This document shows, in pieces, positions 1-7,072 of a stretch of DNA of 22,127 nt. Source of the DNA: Candidatus Hydrogenedentota bacterium (GTDB lineage: Bacteria > Hydrogenedentota > Hydrogenedentia > Hydrogenedentales > JAEUWI01); NCBI GenBank assembly GCA_030430835.1, contig JAUIKJ010000001.1, forward strand, positions 1-22,127, written 5' to 3'. A program made the position numbers and the translations under genes. Below the pieces are notes generated by a model. That model did no database searches, had not been told where the DNA came from, and saw only the letters and a list, made by a program, of their open reading frames with translations. Within the stretch, counting starts at the first letter, position 1. Every line of letters starts with the position of its first letter.

Positions 1-329
1 TCGCGCAACAGGACACACCGGAAATCACCGACCATAACGGCAATGGCGTGCCGGACTACATCGAAGCCGATCTGTGCCTCGGCGCTGTCGCGTTGCCGGG
101 CGTTCCTTCGACCGCGAATACCTGCGCCATCGACGCGGACGGCAATGGAGTTCCCGACTTTGCCGAGGATCACGACGGGGACAACCGCCCCAATCTCTTT
201 GACAACGACGCGCGGACGCCAACCGACCTCGACGCGGATGGGGTCGACAACCTTTTGGACATCGACGACGACGGCGATGGAATCCCGGACTACGCAGACC
301 CGACGCCCTCGGGCGCGGCGCAGAACTGA
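1..329 (+). CDS. C-terminal part of a surface protein with thrombospondin type 3-like calcium-binding repeats (5' end outside window)
   Basis: The frame is open from the left edge (first full codon at base 3) to a TGA at 327-329, so only the last ~108 residues are visible. They are dominated by Asp/Asn-rich loops: DHNGNGVPD, DADGNGVPD, EDHDGDNRPN, DLDADGVDN and DIDDDGDGIPD. These match the DxDxDGxxD pattern of thrombospondin type 3 repeats, which bind calcium and usually form rigid stalks in secreted or cell-surface proteins. No membrane segment or sorting signal follows; the protein ends in a short PTPSGAAQN tail. The next gene starts 15 bases downstream, so this is probably the first visible member of an operon of exported proteins. 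Its N-terminal domains and true function cannot be judged here. An internal GTG at 48 is not needed as a start, because the frame continues upstream. Confidence 0.8.
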   Translation, partial: AQQDTPEITDHNGNGVPDYIEADLCLGAVALPGVPSTANTCAIDADGNGVPDFAEDHDGDNRPNLFDNDARTPTDLDADGVDNLLDIDDDGDGIPDYADPTPSGAAQN

Positions 330-344
330 GGGAAAGGCGCCTAC

Positions 345-1148
345 GTGGGCAGGCACCGGAACATAGTGCTGAAACGGATGGCCGTCGCGGCGTTGCTCTT
401 CGCGACCGCGGTACCGCTCCATGCCGCGACCTTGTCCGTGGGCAGCGCCACAGTGACCCCAGGCCAGTCGCTGTCGATCCCGGTATCGCTGGAGGGGGCC
501 CCGGGAGAAGCCGTGGCGAGCTTGCAGTTCGATATTGTTTTCGACGCGGAGGTCATCGCGGTATCGGACGCCAGCCCGGGTACGGCCGCCGCCGCTGCCG
601 GCAAGGACGCGCTCTTTGCGCCGCAGGAACTTGGCAGGGTGCGGGTGATTGTTTTCGGTCTACTGAGCCAGACGGCAATCGGCGATGGTGTGGTGGCGGA
701 TCTCAGCCTGCAGATCGATAGCCAGGCACCCGGCGGCCTGTACCCGCTCTCCCTGTCCAATGTCGTGCTTTCGGATCCGCAAGGCGCATCCGTACCCGTT
801 TCCACGATGACCGGTCACTTGACGCTCGGCCAGATTCCGCCCCATGCCGCGGACATGAACGGCGACTGGAAGCTTTCCCTCTCGGAAGTCTTGCGGGTAA
901 TTCAGTTCTTTTCGCTGGACGGCTTGCACTGCGATGCCGACAGCGAGGACGGCTATGCGCCGGGTACGGGCGCGCAGGACTGCACAGCGCACGACAGCGA
1001 CTACCTTCCGACAAACTGGCGGATCAGCATCTCGGAACTGCTGCGCCTGATACAGCTCTTCAATGCACCGGCCTACCACGCCAAGCCCGGCACGGAGGAC
1101 GGCTTCGCCCCAAGTTTCGACACCGCGAAGCGGGGGGGGCAACCATGA
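345..1148 (+). CDS. Secreted cohesin-like protein with a C-terminal dockerin-like double repeat
   Basis: 267 aa from a GTG start preceded by GGAAAGG at about 7 nt; a GTG at 366 or ATG at 378 in the same frame are less likely alternatives. Residues 1-28 look like a signal peptide (basic start, Ala-rich core, cut near LHAA). Residues ~29-160 resemble a cohesin-type beta-sandwich (LSVGSATVTPGQSLSIPVSL, then VASLQFDIVFD and a VRVIVFGL strand). Residues ~168-258 hold two related units: DMNGDWKLSLSEVLRVIQFF followed by EDGYAPG, and DSDYLPTNWRISISELLRLI followed by EDGFAPS. Each has an acidic loop and an amphipathic helix, as in dockerin or EF-hand modules, plus one Cys pair (C196, C213). I recall this tail on many secreted proteins of Hydrogenedentota-like bacteria, where it may mediate assembly or sorting; that is memory, not a search. 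Its stop overlaps the next start (ATGA), so the two are translationally coupled. Confidence 0.85.
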   Translation: MGRHRNIVLKRMAVAALLFATAVPLHAATLSVGSATVTPGQSLSIPVSLEGAPGEAVASLQFDIVFDAEVIAVSDASPGTAAAAAGKDALFAPQELGRVRVIVFGLLSQTAIGDGVVADLSLQIDSQAPGGLYPLSLSNVVLSDPQGASVPVSTMTGHLTLGQIPPHAADMNGDWKLSLSEVLRVIQFFSLDGLHCDADSEDGYAPGTGAQDCTAHDSDYLPTNWRISISELLRLIQLFNAPAYHAKPGTEDGFAPSFDTAKRGGQP

Positions 1149-2161
1149 TACGCCGCCTCGTGTTCGTTATTGTGGCAATCGTGTTCGTCGCCCAGGGCGC
1201 CCGCGGCGCGGGACTCAGCCTCGGTACGCCGCAGTTGGATGGAGGCTATCTGCACTACCCGCTATGGCTCCATCTGAGTGCAACGGAACAGGTGGCCAGC
1301 CTGCAGTTTGAACTGTGGCCAGACGGCGGAAGCCTGCAGGAGATCATCCGTGGTGACGCCGCCGGTGCCGCAGACAAGGAGATCATCTTCGCGGATCGCG
1401 GCGCTGCGGTCGCCGTAATTGTAGCGGGCTTGAATCAGCACGCCATACCCGCCGGTGTGATCGCATGGGCGGTCTTTGCGCAGGCACCCAGTCCAACGCC
1501 GCGTATCGAGCAGGTGCTCTTCTCGAATCCGCGGGGCGAGGCGGTGGACGTCGATCCCCCAGCTCCCGATACGCCACCCAAACCCGCAATCACCAACACA
1601 CCGTCGATCACCGATGGTCCCAGCCCGGAGCCGGACGCACCGCCCCCCCCGCGGTTGGACCCTGTGTCCGGCGACGCGCCATCGACCTTACACGGCAGCG
1701 GCCTGATGCCGGGACGCGGCGGCGCGCGCACCGCCCAACCGCGTGAGGGCAGGCTCCGCCTTGGATCCGGTGGCCTGCGTACACCCCCAACCGCCGACGA
1801 CGCCACACGCGCCATGCCCCCGTCGCAAAGCCGCAACACAGCCCGCACATTTCCCCCGGCTCCCGTGGCCGAGGCAAGCCCGGCCAGCCCATCCGCACCC
1901 AACGACGCCGACGCCCCGGTCCGCCCGGGCCAGACGCCGTATCAGCGAGCGCAGGGTGCGCCCTATGGCGTGCCGGCTACCGCCGCCCCCGCGCAGGCGG
2001 TCGCACGGGCCGGTTACCGTCCCGGTGCCCCCACACCGTCTTCCGATCGGACCGGAACCGCCGGAAGCTTTGGCGGGCGCCTCTTCCTGATCGTGCTGAT
2101 TTTCGCGCCGCTCGGCGTCTTCGTTTACCGGTCAGGACAAAAAAAACGCCGCCGCTTTTGA
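1145..2161 (+). CDS. Cohesin-like protein with Pro-rich stalk and C-terminal membrane anchor
   Basis: 338 aa, starting at an ATG that overlaps the previous stop by 4 bp. Residues 1-22 are a signal peptide (MIRRLVFVIVAIVFV core). Residues ~23-137 are a shortened relative of the preceding protein's cohesin-like domain: VASLQFELWPD matches VASLQFDIVFD, and ADKEIIFAD...VAVIVAGL matches GKDALFAPQ...VRVIVFGL. Residues ~138-305 are low-complexity, rich in Pro, Ala, Ser, Thr and Arg, and probably a disordered wall-spanning stalk. Residues 313-328 form a hydrophobic segment followed by RSGQKKRRRF, a typical stop-transfer or sorting-signal end. No LPXTG or PEP motif is seen. The likely topology is an extracytoplasmic domain tethered to the membrane at its C-terminus. 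By inference, the pair may act as anchor and partner for surface assembly. No terminator is evident after the stop. Confidence 0.8.
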   Translation: MIRRLVFVIVAIVFVAQGARGAGLSLGTPQLDGGYLHYPLWLHLSATEQVASLQFELWPDGGSLQEIIRGDAAGAADKEIIFADRGAAVAVIVAGLNQHAIPAGVIAWAVFAQAPSPTPRIEQVLFSNPRGEAVDVDPPAPDTPPKPAITNTPSITDGPSPEPDAPPPPRLDPVSGDAPSTLHGSGLMPGRGGARTAQPREGRLRLGSGGLRTPPTADDATRAMPPSQSRNTARTFPPAPVAEASPASPSAPNDADAPVRPGQTPYQRAQGAPYGVPATAAPAQAVARAGYRPGAPTPSSDRTGTAGSFGGRLFLIVLIFAPLGVFVYRSGQKKRRRF

Positions 2162-2215
2162 CAGCAAGCGCGCACACATCTCCCAACTCCCTTATTATAA
2201 ACCACTTAGAGCCCA

Positions 2216-2245
2216 TTGACAGACATCTTGTTCCTGTTGCACAAT
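2216..2245 (+). promoter_or_regulatory. Sigma-70-type promoter for the TetR-family gene
   Basis: A perfect -35 box TTGACA lies at 2216-2221. A CACAAT (4 of 6 consensus bases) at 2240-2245 follows after an 18-bp spacer. The start codon of the regulator is about 75 bp downstream. The right end of the -10 box touches the palindrome at 2245-2268, which suggests repressor-controlled initiation. The call comes from motif reading only. Confidence 0.55.
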
Positions 2246-2268
2246 ACATACAGACCGGTTGGTATGTA
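2245..2268. promoter_or_regulatory. AcrR-like 24-bp palindromic operator
   Basis: A 24-bp inverted repeat with half-sites TACATACAGACC and GGTTGGTATGTA, centred on CCGG between 2256 and 2257. Ten of 12 base pairs are symmetric. Outer arms TACATAC and GTATGTA, with the same 24-bp length, are those of the known AcrR operator of Escherichia coli. The site overlaps the expected transcription start of the adjacent TetR-family gene, which fits autorepression relieved by a ligand. Confidence 0.75.
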
Positions 2269-2320
2269 ACTTTCTTGCACCGAGAGACATCACAGGGGTG
2301 CAGGAACGAATGAACAGAGT

Positions 2321-3010
2321 GTGGAAGCCTTGAACAGCACCGTGAAATCGATACGGACGCGAAACCCGGAGCAGACCCGCATGTGTCTGCTGCAAGCGGC
2401 GTACGAGGAGATTCACTGCAACGGCTTCCGCGGTACCAGTCTTGAGGCCATCCTCCGGCGTGCCGGTGTAACCAAGGGCGCCCTCTACCACCACTTCCCG
2501 AACAAAAACGCGCTGGGCTGTGCGATGGTCGACGAGATGCTCACGAGCGGTATCCGCGAGCGCTTTATCGAACCGCTCGAACAGTGCGAAAACCCCATCA
2601 CGGGATTGCATGCACTGTGCGACACCTTCGACGAAGCGGCCACGCTGGAATTGCTTGAGCAGGGCTGCCCGCTGAACAACCTGGCGCAGGAGATGTCCTC
2701 GGTGGACGAAACCTTTCGTCAACGCATCGAGTTCGTGTTTCGTACATGGAGGGAAAGTCTGGAAAAGATCCTTGCGCGTGGTCAGGAAAAGGGCTACGTG
2801 CGACGCGAGTTGAACGTGACCCAGATTGCCACCTTCATCGTGGCCACGGTCGAAGGATCAATCGGCCTTGCGAAGAATGCGCAGGACATCCGTCTGTTCC
2901 GGCAATGCATCGAAGGCATGCGGCAGTATCTTGACATCATCGCAACGCCGGAATGGCAGACAAAGTACGCATCCAGCGGTGCAGTTACAGAAACCCCGTC
3001 CATCAGTTGA
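2321..3010 (+). CDS. TetR/AcrR-family transcriptional regulator
   Basis: 229 aa, all-helical. Residues ~22-68 form the N-terminal TetR DNA-binding domain, with the diagnostic GFRGTSLEAILRRAGVTKGA and LYHHFPNK strings (helix-turn-helix followed by the Y-H-H-F-x-N-K turn). The rest (~70-215) is the variable ligand-binding and dimerisation domain; it includes a QGCPLNNLAQEMS stretch seen in the AcuR/YcdC-like branch of the family. The GTG at 2321 is the most upstream reasonable start. TTG 2330 and GTG 2342 are also possible, and no site has a strong Shine-Dalgarno. An AcrR-like palindrome lies 53 bp upstream, so autorepression is likely. A PilZ gene and an RND exporter follow on the same strand, the usual arrangement for an efflux repressor. 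The inducing ligand is unknown. Confidence 0.93.
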   Translation: MEALNSTVKSIRTRNPEQTRMCLLQAAYEEIHCNGFRGTSLEAILRRAGVTKGALYHHFPNKNALGCAMVDEMLTSGIRERFIEPLEQCENPITGLHALCDTFDEAATLELLEQGCPLNNLAQEMSSVDETFRQRIEFVFRTWRESLEKILARGQEKGYVRRELNVTQIATFIVATVEGSIGLAKNAQDIRLFRQCIEGMRQYLDIIATPEWQTKYASSGAVTETPSIS

Positions 3011-3108
3011 AGGTCGAATAACCAAGCCCGCAAGGCGGTACGTACTTCGGGAAACATTTTGACGATACGCGTGTTCAATAACACGAGTGGAAAGTTTGAG
3101 ACGAGCGC

Positions 3109-3585
3109 ATGACTACGAACAGTGAACATACGGATACGACGACCGGCAAGATGGTCGCGCCCGCTTTCGTTCTGCGCACCACCGCACGCAAGGAGGTCGA
3201 CGAACGCCGGACCTTTGTCCGGATCCCCTATGCGGCGGCGATCGACTATATCGACGGCAACGGCTTCGCGGGCAACGGCAATTCGGTCGACATTGGCTGG
3301 GGCGGTTTCTCCATGCGTCTCGGGCGCTACCTGCGTCCCGGCATGCGAATCGAAATTGGATTTCACGACCGGGGCCTGACCGAAGAACTGGTCGGCACGG
3401 TGACCTGGTGCCGCGCCACGGACGGCGAGAACTTCGTCGCAGGCCTTCGGGTGTCGCTCGACGACTCCAACGCCGTGGCGCGCCTCTCGGCCCGCATGCT
3501 GGCCGCGGTCCTGCATGGCGCTCAGCCACCCGCTGCCGATGGACAGCCGATGGCCGGCGCCTTCTGCGCGCCGAACGTCGCATAG
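3109..3585 (+). CDS. PilZ-domain protein (candidate c-di-GMP binder)
   Basis: 158 aa, no signal peptide or membrane segment, presumably cytoplasmic. The PilZ domain covers about residues 28-132. It starts with R34-T-F-V-R38, matching the RxxxR c-di-GMP motif, and continues with D61-I-G-W-G-G66, corresponding to the second motif [DN]xSxxG but with Gly in place of Ser. Beta strands MRIEIGFH, ELVGTVTWCRA and FVAGLRVSL follow the family order. Because one motif residue is replaced, ligand binding is likely but not certain. It lies 98 bp after the TetR-family gene and is closed by a strong terminator. That gap includes a small hairpin with a 6-bp stem at 3070-3085. Placement between an efflux-type repressor and an RND exporter suggests a role in envelope or motility control by c-di-GMP. 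No output domain is fused to it. Confidence 0.85.
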   Translation: MTTNSEHTDTTTGKMVAPAFVLRTTARKEVDERRTFVRIPYAAAIDYIDGNGFAGNGNSVDIGWGGFSMRLGRYLRPGMRIEIGFHDRGLTEELVGTVTWCRATDGENFVAGLRVSLDDSNAVARLSARMLAAVLHGAQPPAADGQPMAGAFCAPNVA

Positions 3586-3617
3586 CAGTACTTTGACCTG
3601 ATACCGGTTATCGCGCG

Positions 3618-3655
3618 CCACCCCCGGGGCAGCCCGGGGGTGGGCCGATTTTTTT
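3618..3655 (+). terminator. Rho-independent terminator after the PilZ gene
   Basis: Perfect 11-bp stem CCACCCCCGGG / CCCGGGGGTGG (3618-3628 and 3633-3643) with a GCAG loop, followed after 5 bases by seven T residues (3649-3655). It ends 49 bp before the exporter start codon, so it either insulates that gene or acts as an attenuator in its leader. Confidence 0.9.
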
Positions 3656-3704
3656 GGGGAGCGAAGGCGGTGCCCCCTGCACCGCCGCGGAAGGGATCCG
3701 GATC

Positions 3705-6041
3705 GTGGCATCTACGGGCAAGTCGACCGCTGTAATTACCTATGCCCGCGCGGTCGTGCGCTGGCGCTGGGCCATTGTTGCACTCACCCTCGTGGGCACC
3801 ATAGCGCTCGGCTACGGCATGGGCTTTCTCTGGATCAACAACGACTACCGGGTCTATTTCCAGGAGACAAACAAGCGCCTCATCGCCTTCGACGAGCTGG
3901 AAAAATCCTTCACGAAGAATGACTTTGTGCTCTTCGCCCTGCGCCCGGAGAACGGCGACGTCTTCACGCGGGAAAACCTCGAGGCCATTCAACGCCTGAC
4001 CGAGGAATCCTGGCAGGTCCCCTTCAGCATTCGCGTCGATTCCATCACCAATTTCCAGCACACGCGCGCGGAAGAAGATGACCTGATCGTCGAGGATCTG
4101 GTCTTTGACGCAGCAACGCTGAGCGACGCAGAGATCGAGTCGATTCGCGAGATTGCGCTCGCGGAACCCATGCTGCGCAACCGGATCATCGCCGAGGACA
4201 GCGAAGTCGCCGGGATCGCGGTGACCCTCCAGTTGCCGGAAAAGTCGAACGATGAAGAGACCGTCGTCGTCGAAGCGGTGCGCGAGATGGCCCGTGCGCT
4301 CGAGCACGACTATCCGGGCATCAAAATCTACATGACCGGCACGGTACTCCTGAACAACGCCTTCACAGAAGCCGCGATGCACGACATGACCACGCTGTTT
4401 CCGATCATGTACATCGCCATCATCATCACGATGTTCCTGCTGTTGCGCTCGGTGATCGCTACCCTCGCCACGGTAATCGTAATCATCCTCTCCAGCGTGG
4501 ATGCACTGGGCGCGGCCGGCTGGGCCGACTTCTACATCACGTCCCCCACTGCAACCACGCCGATTGTCATTATGACCCTCGCGGTAGCGGACTGCGTGCA
4601 CATCCTCGCCACCATGCTCCATGAAATGCGCCTCGGAAGAACGAAACACGACGCAATCGTCGAGAGTCTGCGCATCAACGCACAACCGGTATTCCTCACC
4701 AGTATTACCACGGCAATCGGCTTCCTCAGCATGAATTTCTCTGATTCCCCGCCGCTGTGGGACCTCGGCAACATCACGGCGATGGGCGTACTCGCGGCCT
4801 ACGTCAATTCCGTTTTCTTCCTCCCGGCCTTCATGGCAATCGCCCCCCTGCGCGTCCGGAAGCGCGCCGCAGAAAAGAAGTATCCGCTGGCGGGTGTCGC
4901 CGAATTTGTTATCCGGCGCCGCACCCCCCTGCTCGTTGCCTTCGCCATGATCACGGTCCTGCTGGCGAGCTTCATTCCAAAGAACATCCTCAACGATCAG
5001 TTCGTGAATTATTTCGACGAGCGGATCACTTTCCGCACAGACACCGACTTCATCACCGAGGAACTCACGGGCCTCTACCAGATTGGATTCGGCATCGGTG
5101 CGGGTGAGGCCGAGGGCATCAGTGATCCCGAGTACCTCGCACGCCTCGAGGACTTCTGTGAATGGTACCGGCAGCAGCCGGGTGTGATTCATGTCAGCAC
5201 CATCACCGACGTCTTCGAGCGGCTCAATATGAACATGCACGGCGATGACCCGGCCTACTACCGCCTCCCGGACAACCGCGAACTTGCCGCACAGTATCTG
5301 TTGCTCTATGAGATGTCGTTGCCTTACGGCCTCGATCTCAACAACACGGTCAACGTGGACAAGTCGATCACGCGGGTGATGGTCACTGTCGACAATGTGA
5401 CCTCCGAGGAGATTCGCGCGCTTACCGCCGCAGGCGAAGCCTGGCTGAAGGAGAATGGTCTGCCGGCGATGCAGGCCCTGGGCGTCGGGCCGCCGGTCCT
5501 CTTCGCGGACATTGCGTGGAGCAACATCGTCGGCATGCTGAGCGGCACGACCATCGCCCTGGTCCTGATTTCATTCATCATTCTCTTCGCGCTGCGCTCG
5601 GTGCGCATTGGCCTGATGAGCCTGCTGCCCAATCTGGCACCTGCCACGATGGGCTTCGGCATCTGGGGGCTCACGGTCGGCCAGGTCGGTATGAGTCTGT
5701 CGGTGGTCACCGCGATGACCCTGGGAATCGTCGTGGACGATACCGTCCACTTCCTCAGCAAATACCTGCGTGCGCGCCGGGAACTGAACCTGGACATATA
5801 CGAAGCCGTGCGCTATGCCTTCAACACCGTGGGCATGGCGCTCATCACGACCTCCATCATTCTGGTCACCGGCTTCGGCGTCCTTTCCACCTCGGCCTTT
5901 GAAATGAACGCGGGCATGGGGCTGCTTACCGTGATCGTCATCATCTGCGCCCTGATTGCCGACCTGCTCCTGCTGCCGCCGCTGTTGATGGCCATCGACG
6001 GACGCGACTACACGCCAGCCGAGCACGACACGGCGGCGTAA
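3705..6041 (+). CDS. RND-superfamily exporter (MMPL / HAE2-like, hydrophobe type)
   Basis: 778 aa from a GTG at 3705 with GGAAGGG 9 bases upstream. The longer TTG start at 3654 lies inside the terminator T-tract and is rejected. The layout is the duplicated RND plan. TM1 is at ~22-43, followed by a large periplasmic loop (~45-228), then a five-helix bundle starting near 230 with LAVADCVHIL (D296, H299). A second half follows: TM near 415-435, loop, and a bundle containing GIVVDDTVHF (D678, D679, H682). The Asp-containing helices correspond to the proton-relay TM4 and TM10 of RND pumps. The size and single-polypeptide form fit MMPL/HpnN-like exporters of lipids or other hydrophobic compounds rather than tripartite AcrB pumps (~1040 aa). 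No adaptor or outer-membrane gene is adjacent. The upstream TetR gene with an AcrR-like operator suggests induced expression. The substrate is unknown. Confidence 0.92.
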   Translation: MASTGKSTAVITYARAVVRWRWAIVALTLVGTIALGYGMGFLWINNDYRVYFQETNKRLIAFDELEKSFTKNDFVLFALRPENGDVFTRENLEAIQRLTEESWQVPFSIRVDSITNFQHTRAEEDDLIVEDLVFDAATLSDAEIESIREIALAEPMLRNRIIAEDSEVAGIAVTLQLPEKSNDEETVVVEAVREMARALEHDYPGIKIYMTGTVLLNNAFTEAAMHDMTTLFPIMYIAIIITMFLLLRSVIATLATVIVIILSSVDALGAAGWADFYITSPTATTPIVIMTLAVADCVHILATMLHEMRLGRTKHDAIVESLRINAQPVFLTSITTAIGFLSMNFSDSPPLWDLGNITAMGVLAAYVNSVFFLPAFMAIAPLRVRKRAAEKKYPLAGVAEFVIRRRTPLLVAFAMITVLLASFIPKNILNDQFVNYFDERITFRTDTDFITEELTGLYQIGFGIGAGEAEGISDPEYLARLEDFCEWYRQQPGVIHVSTITDVFERLNMNMHGDDPAYYRLPDNRELAAQYLLLYEMSLPYGLDLNNTVNVDKSITRVMVTVDNVTSEEIRALTAAGEAWLKENGLPAMQALGVGPPVLFADIAWSNIVGMLSGTTIALVLISFIILFALRSVRIGLMSLLPNLAPATMGFGIWGLTVGQVGMSLSVVTAMTLGIVVDDTVHFLSKYLRARRELNLDIYEAVRYAFNTVGMALITTSIILVTGFGVLSTSAFEMNAGMGLLTVIVIICALIADLLLLPPLLMAIDGRDYTPAEHDTAA

Positions 6042-6092
6042 CACGCCGGCCGATTTGGCGGCCTATCTCCCCTACACCATCCGGAACAAGAA

Positions 6093-6128
6093 TGGGCAGG
6101 CGCCCAAGAGCGCCTGCCCAGATCTTTT
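6093..6128. terminator. Bidirectional terminator between convergent genes
   Basis: Perfect 11-bp stem TGGGCAGGCGC / GCGCCTGCCCA (6093-6103 and 6110-6120), loop CCAAGA. On the plus strand it is followed by GATCTTTT. On the minus strand it is followed by TTCTTGTTCC. It lies between the 3' ends of the exporter (6041, plus) and the Cys-rich gene (6152, minus), so it can serve both. Confidence 0.85.
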
Positions 6129-6151
6129 CTAGACGTCCTTGCTACTGTGAA

Positions 6152-6385
6152 CTACGCCGCGCAGCACGATTCGCCCGCGTCGACGATGCAGCTTACGCCG
6201 CAGCCACAGGCATCGCATTCACAGTCCGCACCGCAACAGGTGCCGTCGGCCGGACACGCGCAGCTTGCGCATGTACAGTCCGCGCCACAGCAACACGATG
6301 CGGCATCCGCGGTCGAGACCGGCACTACCACGGCGGACAAGGCAACAAGGGCCAGCACAGCGGCAAACAACATCAATTTATTCAT
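6152..6385 (-). CDS. Exported Cys-rich mini-protein, metallothionein-like
   Basis: 77 aa. The ATG is preceded by AAGGAAAG at good spacing. Residues 1-28 are a clear Sec signal peptide (MNKL, hydrophobic core, cut after ADA). The mature ~49 residues contain 16 cysteines, at 31, 32, 33, 37, 39, 42, 44, 50, 51, 55, 57, 60, 62, 66, 74 and 75, and no aromatic residue. Two tandem copies of CCGADCxCxxCxC occur at 32-44 and 50-62. CxC and CC spacing with small and acidic residues between is the hallmark of metallothionein-type metal clusters, but known bacterial metallothioneins are cytoplasmic and this one carries an export signal. It could bind Cu, Zn or Cd outside the inner membrane or be heavily disulphide-bonded. 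It lies 139 bp downstream of another exported Cys-containing gene on the same strand. Not a named family that I recognise. Confidence 0.85.
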   Translation of the reverse strand: MNKLMLFAAVLALVALSAVVVPVSTADAASCCCGADCTCASCACPADGTCCGADCECDACGCGVSCIVDAGESCCAA

Positions 6386-6524
6386 GGTTCTTTCCTTAGT
6401 TCGTCGATTCGGTGATCACATTCAGCTGCGACCGGATACCCGGCAGCCGCCCCGGAGGCACCCGGCAGGACACACTCCGCCTGGGAAGCGGTCGGGAGGT
6501 GGGCACCGCCGGACGGCGGCGCGA

Positions 6525-6971
6525 TCAACAACGGAAAGAAGCGTGGAGAATGTAGCTGGCGGGAGACGGAACCGGCATTGCGCGGTCCACGGGAGGGTTC
6601 CCGATCGTAGCCGGGACGACCGCCAAGGGCGCGTGCATCGCGGTTACGGCCATAACAGGCATGTCGGGCGTGGCACGTAGTACCGCATCCGTGGCGGAGG
6701 TGCCGTTCTCTGCCTGGTTGCTGAGCGAACAATGGCCACAGCAGTGGCTTTGCTTGGAGTCGGGCGCACCAAGGGGCACATGACAGCTCGCTTCGCCAGA
6801 TGGTGCCGCGGGTGCGGGCGTCGCCGCACAACAGGAACCGGCCGCAGGCGCCGCTGTGGCTGCCGCGTGCGAGGGCGACACCTCGACATGCACACACCAG
6901 CACACACCTTGCACCGCCAGCGCCATCAGCAACAGCGCGGCAAAGATGATTCGGCTCGGCTTCGTGTTCAT
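6525..6971 (-). CDS. Exported Cys/His/Met-containing protein of unknown function, possibly metal-handling
   Basis: 148 aa from ATG 6971; a GTG directly before it at 6974 is an equivalent start. Residues 1-22 form a signal peptide or membrane anchor (IIFAALLLMALAV). Just behind lies CWCVH (24-28). The mature part has CC at 47-48, C63-H64, the cluster SHCCGHC at 75-81, Met/His-rich MPVMAVTAMH at 104-113 and a terminal Cys. Low-complexity Ala/Pro linkers separate these clusters. Such composition suggests thiol or copper/heavy-metal binding in the periplasm, but I do not recognise a family. No proper lipobox is present (Val at -1 of C24). It precedes the Cys-rich mini-protein on the same strand; the 139-bp gap shows no obvious promoter, so co-transcription is plausible. 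Codon phase and the signal peptide support a real gene, although conservation is unknown. Confidence 0.7.
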   Translation of the reverse strand: MNTKPSRIIFAALLLMALAVQGVCWCVHVEVSPSHAAATAAPAAGSCCAATPAPAAPSGEASCHVPLGAPDSKQSHCCGHCSLSNQAENGTSATDAVLRATPDMPVMAVTAMHAPLAVVPATIGNPPVDRAMPVPSPASYILHASFRC

Positions 6972-7072
6972 CACCCGTATTCTACCAGTTGTCCCTGAAT
7001 TCGTAAAGACCGCGATATCATGTCAACGCCCCGGCGATCCCCGCCGAGAGTGACGGAAGATATTCCGCCCGC

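Noticed and set aside
3654..3704. Upstream TTG extension of the RND exporter
   Set aside because: The TTG lies in the T-tract of a terminator and has no ribosome site; GTG 3705 has GGAAGGG at proper distance.
3522..5240. 572-aa open frame on the minus strand opposite the RND exporter
   Set aside because: Composition is Asp/Glu/Arg/His-rich with no domain logic. The plus-strand frame has full RND motifs; high third-position GC keeps the antisense frame open.
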